Shown here: in pieces, positions 44,120-51,714 of the stretch
Layout: each line of letters opens with the position of its first letter
Position numbering within the stretch: the stretch's first letter is position 1
NCBI GenBank assembly: GCA_031552195.1
Contig: JAVBMT010000023.1
Location: 62,001 to 126,000, forward strand
Reading direction: 5' to 3'
From: JAVBMP01 sp031552195
Lineage (GTDB): Bacteria > Desulfobacterota > Desulfovibrionia > Desulfovibrionales > Desulfovibrionaceae
Length of the DNA stretch: 64,000 nt
Position numbers and translations under genes: made by a program
Notes under the pieces: model-generated
Told to the model about the DNA's origin: nothing
Seen by the model: only the letters and a program-made list of their open reading frames with translations
Database searches by the model: none

Positions 44120-47100
44120 TAAAAGCGTGATCCGTACAAAGCCTGCGCCAGGTTTATGCCGCTTATTCTGGAGAGGTCTTTAAGGTAGGTATTTATGCTG
44201 TCGAGGTAAAAAGACAGGGGCCGGGCGAAGTTGCGCCCGACGATGCCATCCACGAAGAGCTGGCTGACCTCATGCTCACGCGACAAAATAAGCTGGGAAC
44301 GGCAAAGAATTGAACGCTCTTCCGCCGTCATTTCACGAAGCATATGCGTAAGCATTTGTTTTCCCCTGGGTTGATAGAACCAAAAATACATCAAATCCAG
44401 AGAATTAATAATAATAATACGTTCCAGCTTGTGTATTTCCGCTCCAAGATGCCCCCAGTAATCTTTGGGACGCGCCAAAATTTCCAGCACGTCCTCCTCT
44501 TCCGGCAAAAGCAATTCGAGACGGGCGAAGCAGTCAAAAAATTGCTGCAATTTAGCCTGGCAGTCCCAGTGCCGCATGCGCATATTGCTTGAACGGTCCG
44601 CGATGCCTTCAATAATGCCGGCCACCGTATCTGAAGAAATCTTTGAAATAATGGCCCCGGTCTGAAGCATCAAGACGCCCGCGTTTTCCGGGTAGAACTG
44701 CTGGAATATATATAGAAAAATTTCATTGTAGGCCAAAGAGACCGGAATAGCCAGCACGCTGCGGAAAAGGTTTCCGATGATGGCTTCTTTCTGCAACCCC
44801 CGGTACAAATTATGCCCGGCGATATAAAACCCGTTTACTGTTGAAACGACTGTAAAGAAGACTAGCGGGGCATTGCTCTGGTTTATGCCGAACATGCTGT
44901 TCAAGAGCCAGTAACGCACAACCAGTTCCAGCAGGGGCACGGAAAGACCGGTAAACATCAGCGAGTCGCAAAGGCGGCTCCAGCTCACGAAGTTATTCCA
45001 GCGCAGCAAAGGTGAACGGCTCAGGCCGCCGCCGCCAAGCACCGCCTGCACTATATTGCGCAAACCGGTAATGGCGAACCAGAGCAAGGGGCCGAACCAG
45101 GCCAGCACCCACCAGGTTTGCGTGTAATGAAAAGTAAGCAGGGCCGGGATAAAACCAACCAGCACTTTCAGGGTGTTTTTCAGCACCGTGTTAAGGTAAC
45201 TGGTGTTAAGCGGCATGTCGTCATTAGTTCCCTCAAGGCTGCCCTTATTTGTGCTCATGCGGCAGCCAGGCATGGGGTGGTCGCGCTGAAAGCCGCCCAG
45301 GGTGCCCAGGTTTCCGTTCTGGTCATAAACAATGTCATGCGAGCTTAACACCCAGTCATGCTTGCGCGCGCACATGAAATTGCGGCAGCCCGGCAGAAGC
45401 CGTATGAGGCCTGTCAAACGCCTGTAACGCCCAAGGGAGTAACGAGGCACATAGGTGATGCGCGAACTGATTTTCTGGCATAGCGGCAAAATCTGACGCA
45501 GATTTTCCGGAGATTTATGGTAAAGCTGCATCTGCGAGCGGCGCGGCAAGGTATCCGAACAGACAAAGCCCATTCCGTGCAAGCGGGTTGAACGGCTGGC
45601 GGAATCGCTGCCGATGGTTATGCCAAGCTTATTGCTTTGGTAAAAACTTTTAAAGCGTGGAATATTGCGTAAAATTTCCGTCAGGTGGCGGCAGCGTTCA
45701 AGTTTTTCCGCGTCTTTTTCAAGATTTTCCATATTTTGCGGCGAATAGATTTCCCTCTCTTCTTCCCCTGCGGTCTCCTGGGGCTCCGCCGCGCTATCCT
45801 GGGCGGGCATCTCGTCGCTTGTGGAATAAATAGGATCAAGTTCGCACCCATAGGTGCGAATTATGCTATGAATAAGACGCTTCAGCACCACAGGGCTGCC
45901 GGAATTTATGGCTTGCTGCAACGCGCTGATTTCTTCAAGGTCAAGCAGTTTACCCTCGGCTTGCTCTTTAAGGTTGAAAAGTTCGATATGGGTTACCATC
46001 CCGCCGCAATCGTAGAGAATTTCCAGCACATCTTCCACGGTAAGTCCGGAAAGGTTGAGCGTGATGCGGCAGTTTGAACGTACATCCGTCAACCTGTTCA
46101 GCAACGCGTGCGAAGTAAGGCCCAACAGCTCAGGCACGTCATGACCCGGCACTGGCTGGGTGAATCGAGCCAAGTCAGAATTGTTGGCCGTGCTCAGCCA
46201 GGAGTTCATCAATTCGTCCGGATCAAGCGAACAAATTTGATCTTGAATCAGCATAAGCTCTTTGCGCTTTTCCGCCGCAACCTCCGGCAGCATTTCCTGA
46301 ATTTCCGCATAGCGCCTGCGCAAGCCCGGCAGGGCGTTCTGATGGATAAGGCTTGCCAGGTGCAAGCGCGAAGGCTGGCCGGAACTGACAAAGGACTTGA
46401 AAGACTGTTCGCTGATTTCCGCGAAGGGAATGCCGAACACGCGCTCAAGGTCAAACCTGTGCACATGGTTATATTTTTCCAGCATGGCGAAAACATAGCG
46501 TTCCTGATAACGCGAAGCCTCGCGTCCGGCTTCAAGCAGGTGCTGCATGGGTGGGCTGGATAAAAAAACATGCATGTCGCTGTAATCAATAAAACCTGTT
46601 GGCTCCCAGATAAAGTTGACGTAACGCCCCCGGAAGCTGACTTTGTATTCAACGCCGACATACACCAGTATGTCCATAATTTGCGCGGCTTGCATCAATT
46701 CCTGCATTGCGGCGGGAGGAACGTAATTGTAGTAAATTACCGTAAGAGAACGGATGCCTTTGATCCAGGCGTCCATTATCAGGTGGGTGGGAGACTTGCG
46801 GCCTTTGGTGTTGGCGTCGTGAACGTGATGATCAAAGGTAATCTGATTCCATTCTTCAGGCATTTCAAGCAAATAGTAACGCCTGAGCAATGTGCGAACC
46901 ACCCTGCGGCGGCCGGAGGTGGCGGCACGGAAATCATGCGCCAATTTAAGCTGGCGCTCCGTATCTCCCTTTGAGCGAACCAGCTCTTTCATAATCTGGA
47001 TAAGAACCCGCCCGGTATTATAACGAAAATTACTCCCGGCGCCGAGAATAACCTCGTCATGCAGGGCCTGCAAGGCCATAACCCTGTCTTTGGCCTGCCC

Positions 47101-47313
47101 TATTTCCAGAGAATACAAAAGGTTTACTACGGCATAGGCGATACGCTTGTCATTTGAAACAGCCAACTCTTTAATGCCGTGAGGGTGCAGCGCATGGTCG
47201 AAAATTTTCTTGGCGTATTGCTCGCCTGATTGAGCGCCGCTATCCAGAAGCAAATTCACCAGGTGCAGGAGTTCATGGTCCTGTTTATCAAAAAAAAGCG
47301 CGTCTTTCAGCAT
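44119..47313 (-). CDS. Large membrane protein with a PHP-like segment, function unknown
   Basis: A 1064-residue protein I cannot name. Residues 158-225 look like the first part of a PHP metal-dependent phosphoesterase: DHHVHD, then a helix AWIKGIRSLTVIYYNY and ILVYVGVEYKVSF. The usual TDHD after the second strand is missing, so activity is doubtful. Residues 405-490 form an alpha/beta region, 500-540 an acidic linker. Four or more membrane helices lie between about 710 and 870 (FIPALLTFHYTQTWWVLAWF, APLVFFTVVSTVNGFYIAG). A helical domain follows to the end. No signal peptide, so the N-terminal 700 residues are probably cytoplasmic. AAGG precedes the ATG. It stands alone with two palindromes upstream. 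Confidence 0.8.
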   Translation of the reverse strand: MLKDALFFDKQDHELLHLVNLLLDSGAQSGEQYAKKIFDHALHPHGIKELAVSNDKRIAYAVVNLLYSLEIGQAKDRVMALQALHDEVILGAGSNFRYNTGRVLIQIMKELVRSKGDTERQLKLAHDFRAATSGRRRVVRTLLRRYYLLEMPEEWNQITFDHHVHDANTKGRKSPTHLIMDAWIKGIRSLTVIYYNYVPPAAMQELMQAAQIMDILVYVGVEYKVSFRGRYVNFIWEPTGFIDYSDMHVFLSSPPMQHLLEAGREASRYQERYVFAMLEKYNHVHRFDLERVFGIPFAEISEQSFKSFVSSGQPSRLHLASLIHQNALPGLRRRYAEIQEMLPEVAAEKRKELMLIQDQICSLDPDELMNSWLSTANNSDLARFTQPVPGHDVPELLGLTSHALLNRLTDVRSNCRITLNLSGLTVEDVLEILYDCGGMVTHIELFNLKEQAEGKLLDLEEISALQQAINSGSPVVLKRLIHSIIRTYGCELDPIYSTSDEMPAQDSAAEPQETAGEEEREIYSPQNMENLEKDAEKLERCRHLTEILRNIPRFKSFYQSNKLGITIGSDSASRSTRLHGMGFVCSDTLPRRSQMQLYHKSPENLRQILPLCQKISSRITYVPRYSLGRYRRLTGLIRLLPGCRNFMCARKHDWVLSSHDIVYDQNGNLGTLGGFQRDHPMPGCRMSTNKGSLEGTNDDMPLNTSYLNTVLKNTLKVLVGFIPALLTFHYTQTWWVLAWFGPLLWFAITGLRNIVQAVLGGGGLSRSPLLRWNNFVSWSRLCDSLMFTGLSVPLLELVVRYWLLNSMFGINQSNAPLVFFTVVSTVNGFYIAGHNLYRGLQKEAIIGNLFRSVLAIPVSLAYNEIFLYIFQQFYPENAGVLMLQTGAIISKISSDTVAGIIEGIADRSSNMRMRHWDCQAKLQQFFDCFARLELLLPEEEDVLEILARPKDYWGHLGAEIHKLERIIIINSLDLMYFWFYQPRGKQMLTHMLREMTAEERSILCRSQLILSREHEVSQLFVDGIVGRNFARPLSFYLDSINTYLKDLSRISGINLAQALYGSRF

Positions 47314-47487
47314 AAGGGGACCTTAAGGATAAACCGCGGTGCTCATACAATCCGGCCTGCGGTTGTTTTTCATGCCTGCTCTCCTGCCCGGCAGGCGAAC
47401 TTTCAGAAAAAAAATCAAATAGTTCGCGCTAGTGCGCACCAAAACTCCACAAACAAGCGGCATTTTAATTCAAGGTTTTTAGCTATG

Positions 47488-47511
47488 TAAATACATGCCA
47501 AGATGTATTTA
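47488..47511 (-). promoter_or_regulatory. 9-6-9 palindrome upstream of the large membrane protein gene
   Basis: TAAATACAT and ATGTATTTA are perfect complements around GCCAAG, about 175 bases before the start of the gene at 47313. The length and symmetry suit a dimeric repressor or activator. The protein that binds is unknown. Confidence 0.4.
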
Positions 47512-47512
47512 A

Positions 47513-47540
47513 GTTATGCAGTATCTACATCTCGCATAAC
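47513..47540 (-). promoter_or_regulatory. Second inverted repeat, 7-14-7, next to the first
   Basis: GTTATGC at 47513-47519 and GCATAAC at 47534-47540 are perfect complements and start one base after the previous palindrome. Together they look like a paired operator in the promoter area of the leftward gene. Confidence 0.35.
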
Positions 47541-47915
47541 CTGAATGCTTTAGAACGTACTATTTCGGATTGTCAAAATCAACATAGTTATAGGCCATTT
47601 TAACTTTGAAAAAATTTAAATGCCATGGCGGTCGCGTTAGCATACGCCCGCAAGCGAGCAGCGCGGAGTGTCTTTAGAGCTTTTTCGCTTTGAGATGATT
47701 GCTTGACGGCTGACAAAGCCCGCCTACAACCATCTCGCGGCAAGGATTTGAAGATAAATCCTTGCAAAGTGGTCCAACTCTTTCAAAGTTTGACTACGTT
47801 AGCACAAGCCGTTTTGGGTTTGTACGTTTCGGATAAAATATCGCCTTCTGTATGCAAAATCGATTCTTGCGGAGATATTTCAAAGTTAACACGCCCTAGC
47901 CGTAAAGAAATATGA

Positions 47916-47963
47916 CTTGACATAAAAGGGCCTCCGAAAATACGGAGGCCCTTTTATGTCAAG
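47916..47963 (-). terminator. Strong terminator after the RTX protein gene
   Basis: Arms of 21 bp at 47916-47936 and 47943-47963 pair perfectly around six A/T bases. The core GGGCCTCCG/CGGAGGCCC is flanked by A and T runs on both sides, so it can act on either strand. It starts 18 bases beyond the stop of the leftward RTX gene. Confidence 0.85.
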
Positions 47964-47980
47964 CGTTAAACGGATCAGAC

Positions 47981-50900
47981 TCAGCCGCCGACGTTGGTCA
48001 AAATCTGCTGCAAGAGCAGTGTTTGCTCAACATAGCTGTTGTTGAAGCTGTCCATATCAATATTAAAGTTAAGCTGGCTGCCTGAAGACAAGGTAACGTC
48101 AACGGTTTGCGTACCGCTTGCCGCATCTATGATCAGGCTGAAGTGGGTACTGTCGATGGCATGCATGGACATCTGGCCTGAATTCAGCAGATGTTCGATG
48201 CTGCCCGCACTGGGCTGGTCGGCGCCGAACAGGTCGGAGAAACTCAATTTGTCTTCGGCCAGATCAAAATCCATGATTTTATCAAGACCGCCAAGGTCGC
48301 CATTCCAAGCGAACACATCATGCCCCGAACCGCCCCACATGACGTCATTTCCAATTCCGCCATGGATGGTGTCGTTGCCTGAGCCGCCGAATATTATGTC
48401 ATTGCCGGCGCCGCCGTAGATCAGGTCGTTTCCTGACCCGCCGAAAATCACGTCATTGCCGACACCGCCAACAAGGGTGTCGGAAGCTCCGGTTCCGGAG
48501 ATCAAATAACTGTTCCCGTCAGCGACATGAACGTTATTGCCCTGGATGATGCCGTGAACATAGTGATAATCAGAGTTGCCGGCTGAGCCGTTGATGAAGG
48601 AAAGAGCTGAGGAAGAATAATCCTGCTCTGTTCCGATTCTGACGATAAAGTCTCCCTCTGCCGCGTTGAAACCGTCGATGACGTCATTTCCTCCGTCTGG
48701 GCGGAAAATGAAAGCATCAGCTCCGGAACCGCCGTTCAGGTAATCAATTCCCAGCCCGCCGTCGAGCACGTCGTTGCCGTCGCCGCCGAACAGGAAGTCA
48801 TTGCCGCCCTGCCCGAACAGGACATCGTCGCCTGCCCCGCCGTAAAGATAATCAGCATTGCCGCGCGGGTTGCCGCTGGCGTCAAGCACGGTGTCGCTAA
48901 GCCCGAAAAGGAAGCTGTTCGCCAGAATGAAATTGTGGAATTCTTCCGCGCTAATCTGGGGATTGGCTTCACCGGGATGCCTGGTCTGGGCCAGATATTC
49001 CGCGATTATTTTGATGGAATCTCCGGCATTCAAAGCGGAAGAAGGCGTCCAGTCGTTCTGGAGCAGCAGCCAGTCAGCGTTCAGGGCATCGCCGAAAAGA
49101 GCGTCAGAGCCGTCGCCTCCGTTCAGGGTGTCCGCTCCAGCCGGCCTAGACGCGAAGTCAAAGATCTGCCCCTTAAGAAGGTTCTGAAGAAGGTCGTCAA
49201 GGTCGGCAGGGGTCATGGCGCTGGCGGCCGTTCCGGAAGTATCGTAGTTTCCGAGATAATCCACATCCATACTGCCTATGCCGATAGCCTTCACAGTAAG
49301 GCCGTTAACGGAATTCAGCAAGGAATTGAAGGCGTCTTGCGACTCGAAGTCTTCCGTCTCGTACATATGCCAGTAGTCGCCATTCCTAACGTTCTTATGG
49401 TCCGGAAAAGATGTTTCATTGCCTTTATCATCGGCAACAAGGGCGGTAACAGACATTTTATGGTTGTTGAAATTTTTATCGCAGAAAGTGCCGGAGCTGG
49501 CTACGCAGTATTCCGTCCCAGCCGGCCTGCCGATGAGGGCGTCCATTGGCGTCGCGAAATATTCTTTTTCGTATTGCGCTATAACATTGCCCTGCGCATC
49601 GAAAAACACCCAGTTTCCATAGGCGTAATCAGAAGGCAAAGTGCAGGTTACAGATTCGGTGGAGCCATTTTTAACCGCGACGAAGGCATCCACATAGTAT
49701 GAGGTCGGCTCGCCGTCGCTCACGAACAGCATAAGATTTTTTCCGTCGGGGTTGGCGGTCGAAAACCACTGTTTGGCGGACATAAAAGCGGCTTCGTAGT
49801 TGGTGTCGCCAAGCGCGTTGAAGTTGGCGTCGATCCAATCGGACAGCTCTTGAGAAATATTTCCATTGCCGTCGCTAAGGGGAATGTTGGAGGGAATTCG
49901 CACAGCGCTGGTAGAAAAACCCACAATGGTGAATTCAATATTCATGCCGTGCATATCTTCGAAGTCTACAAGAGACTGACAGGCGTTTTTCACGGCTTCT
50001 CTCGCATTGAAAATACCGTCTTCGCCCATACTGCCTGATTTATCCACCACGATAGCTATATTCAGGTCGGAATAGTCCTCTTTGACCGTGGCGTCAACGC
50101 CGCCGGGATCGCCCACCAGCACGTCGGCGCCCTTGCCGCCGTCAACAGCGTCGTCAGTGGACTCGCCCAAACGATACCTGTTGGGAACAATATCTATAAC
50201 CAGTTCCGCTTCTGAAACGGCCCCGTTAACGTCCTGAATCTGATATCTGAACGTGACCTGCCCGTCTTTCAGGTCATCACCGGCAAACAGGTTGTTGGAG
50301 CGTTCGCCGTTGGCGGTGAAAGTATAGCTTCCGTCGGCATTGAGAACCAGAGTTCCCCACCCGTCCGGATCGGTTATTGTGATGGATCCGCCGGAAAGGT
50401 TCTGTCCGTTCACTCCAACCACAAAAAAGTCGTCGCCTTCCGGATCATAGTCGTTCACGAGCACATTGCCGCCGGCGACCGGAACCTGGCGTGAACCGTC
50501 AGCTTCAGAGTAATATTCTTGAATGACGTTATAATCGTTAGTGGCCACAACAGACGAAACGAACAAAGGCGGAGTATCCGTTCCCGCCGTGAAAGCTTCT
50601 CCGCCGAATTGAGCTTCCGGAGTTTCAGTGGCGCGATCCCACAGGATTGTGCCAAGGGTTCCAAGGCGGTTTACGCCGTCGGTCATGGCCCCTGAACCGT
50701 CGTCGTATTCGCCGCCGCCGCTGCCAGGAGGAGTAGCGGCCTGTCCGCCGTCAGGTCCGGCGGCCGGCAAAAGATCTTCGCCCCCCATGGCCGTTAAAAA
50801 AGCCTGGGTGTCAAGTTCCGTTCCGTCTTCGCCCACAAAAACGGGCTGGGCCGGAGATTCCGAACCCGCCGCGACATAGTAGCCGCGAAGAGTGATCGTA

Positions 50901-51103
50901 GCGTCGCCGTCCAGGTTGAAGACAAGGTCGTCGCCAACCTTCGCCATACTTCCCGTGACGGGCAGAAAGGCGAGTTCAATGCGGGCGCCGGGAACAACGT
51001 CAAAAACGGCATTCTGCCCAGCGCCAGGCTGAACCAGGCGCAATATCGCAGGATTAACGGCCTGCCCCTGAGCTTGACTGGATTGTTGATTGGCTATCGG
51101 CAT
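47981..51103 (-). CDS. RTX surface protein with cadherin-like and vWA domains (type I secretion substrate)
   Basis: A 1040-residue secreted protein. Residues 1-110 resemble the N-terminal module of LapA-type adhesins, followed by a Gly-rich linker near 110-140. Residues 190-315 form a cadherin/VCBS-like unit (NVLVNDYDPEGDDFFVVGVN, LVLNADGSYTFTANGE). A von Willebrand A domain starts near 345 with the MIDAS motif VDKSGSMG (about 353), Thr in GDTNYEAA and Asp in FVSDGEPTS. RTX calcium repeats (GGSGND type) lie near 750-790 and 870-935, before the C-terminal secretion region. GGGGGTG precedes the ATG. No ABC exporter or TolC is in the window. Probably a calcium-stiffened adhesin. Confidence 0.88.
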   Translation of the reverse strand: MPIANQQSSQAQGQAVNPAILRLVQPGAGQNAVFDVVPGARIELAFLPVTGSMAKVGDDLVFNLDGDATITLRGYYVAAGSESPAQPVFVGEDGTELDTQAFLTAMGGEDLLPAAGPDGGQAATPPGSGGGEYDDGSGAMTDGVNRLGTLGTILWDRATETPEAQFGGEAFTAGTDTPPLFVSSVVATNDYNVIQEYYSEADGSRQVPVAGGNVLVNDYDPEGDDFFVVGVNGQNLSGGSITITDPDGWGTLVLNADGSYTFTANGERSNNLFAGDDLKDGQVTFRYQIQDVNGAVSEAELVIDIVPNRYRLGESTDDAVDGGKGADVLVGDPGGVDATVKEDYSDLNIAIVVDKSGSMGEDGIFNAREAVKNACQSLVDFEDMHGMNIEFTIVGFSTSAVRIPSNIPLSDGNGNISQELSDWIDANFNALGDTNYEAAFMSAKQWFSTANPDGKNLMLFVSDGEPTSYYVDAFVAVKNGSTESVTCTLPSDYAYGNWVFFDAQGNVIAQYEKEYFATPMDALIGRPAGTEYCVASSGTFCDKNFNNHKMSVTALVADDKGNETSFPDHKNVRNGDYWHMYETEDFESQDAFNSLLNSVNGLTVKAIGIGSMDVDYLGNYDTSGTAASAMTPADLDDLLQNLLKGQIFDFASRPAGADTLNGGDGSDALFGDALNADWLLLQNDWTPSSALNAGDSIKIIAEYLAQTRHPGEANPQISAEEFHNFILANSFLFGLSDTVLDASGNPRGNADYLYGGAGDDVLFGQGGNDFLFGGDGNDVLDGGLGIDYLNGGSGADAFIFRPDGGNDVIDGFNAAEGDFIVRIGTEQDYSSSALSFINGSAGNSDYHYVHGIIQGNNVHVADGNSYLISGTGASDTLVGGVGNDVIFGGSGNDLIYGGAGNDIIFGGSGNDTIHGGIGNDVMWGGSGHDVFAWNGDLGGLDKIMDFDLAEDKLSFSDLFGADQPSAGSIEHLLNSGQMSMHAIDSTHFSLIIDAASGTQTVDVTLSSGSQLNFNIDMDSFNNSYVEQTLLLQQILTNVGG

Positions 51104-51184
51104 AACACACCCCCTATAAAACTTTTCCGTTCAAAAAGATAAGACAAAATTCCCCCGCGACAGCGCAAAACGCCACCGGCGCCG

Positions 51185-51240
51185 CACTATCAGCAAATAA
51201 CTTTACCAACTATCACCCATTAGTAATATGCCAACTATCA
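51185..51240 (-). repeat. Three TGATAGT direct repeats upstream of the RTX gene
   Basis: On the minus strand TGATAGTTGG occurs twice and TGATAGTG once, with the common core at 51186-51192, 51209-51215 and 51234-51240. The spacing of 23 and 25 bases is close to two helical turns, so the sites would face the same side of the DNA. They lie 80-140 bases before the RTX start and could bind a regulator in tandem. Confidence 0.4.
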
Positions 51241-51558
51241 AAATATGGCAAGTTTTTTTTCTGAAAATCCCAGCAATAACGCACGAAAACAGCCTTTTTA
51301 TCGCCCGTGACGAAAAAAACAAGGCAGGCGAATATAACATGACAAATAAAAACGGCAGTAAAAGGCCTTATATATTTCCGCCCTATCAACGCCGTGTTTT
51401 CCGGCAAACAGGGCAAGCCGGATTACGAGAATTGCCGTTGCCACTGATATATGACGGGCGATATGTGGCGAAGGGCGCGCCTTCCTGACAGCGCGGAACA
51501 TATTCATTTGAATGTACGCGTAAAAAAATCGCTGTCGCGTGCGCATGTCCCGGAACGC

Positions 51559-51609
51559 TCAAGGCGTCCGATTCCACCATGAAACCGGACGCCTTGACTT
51601 GACGTTTTT
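51559..51609 (+). terminator. Plus-strand terminator with no known upstream gene
   Basis: TCAAGGCGTCCG at 51559-51570 pairs perfectly with CGGACGCCTTGA at 51586-51597, and GTTTTT follows at 51604-51609. The T run points to plus-strand transcription, but both flanking genes are on the minus strand. It could also work weakly as the terminator of glyS. Confidence 0.45.
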
Positions 51610-51714
51610 CATCAGAAAACTGAAAATTGCCAGACGTTGCAGCGCGCTAACGGCGAAAATGCCCGGCTGGAACTCTTCCATCCCGTTTGAAAAAATTCTC
51701 CTGAAGACAACTCG

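Larger units (their letters stand above)
47314..47980. other. AT-rich intergenic region with palindromes and a terminator
   Basis: This 667-base gap holds two inverted repeats near its left (47488-47540) and a strong terminator at its right (47916-47963). A further hairpin is formed by GCAAGGATTT and AAATCCTTGC around 47741-47766. An open frame at 47703-47915 has no ribosome site or recognisable product. Nothing else is supported. Confidence 0.5.
51104..51714. other. Intergenic region upstream of the RTX gene
   Basis: This 611-base stretch holds three direct repeats (51185-51240) in the RTX promoter area and a hairpin with a T run (51559-51609) oriented for the plus strand. Small open frames between them, such as one of 49 codons from 51340, have poor ribosome sites and are not supported. 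No other structure was recognised. Confidence 0.5.

Noticed and set aside
47703..47915. A 70-codon plus-strand frame before the RTX terminator
   Set aside because: No ribosome site, no recognisable product, and it lies in an AT-rich region with other short random frames.
48290..48480. Regular repeated DNA resembling a short CRISPR array
   Set aside because: The repeats are coding and correspond to the nine-residue calcium-binding units of the RTX protein; there are no constant direct repeats with unique spacers.
51228..51488. An 86-codon plus-strand frame upstream of the RTX gene
   Set aside because: Its start sits in the direct repeats without a ribosome site. A shorter version from 51340 is only weakly better, so no gene is called.
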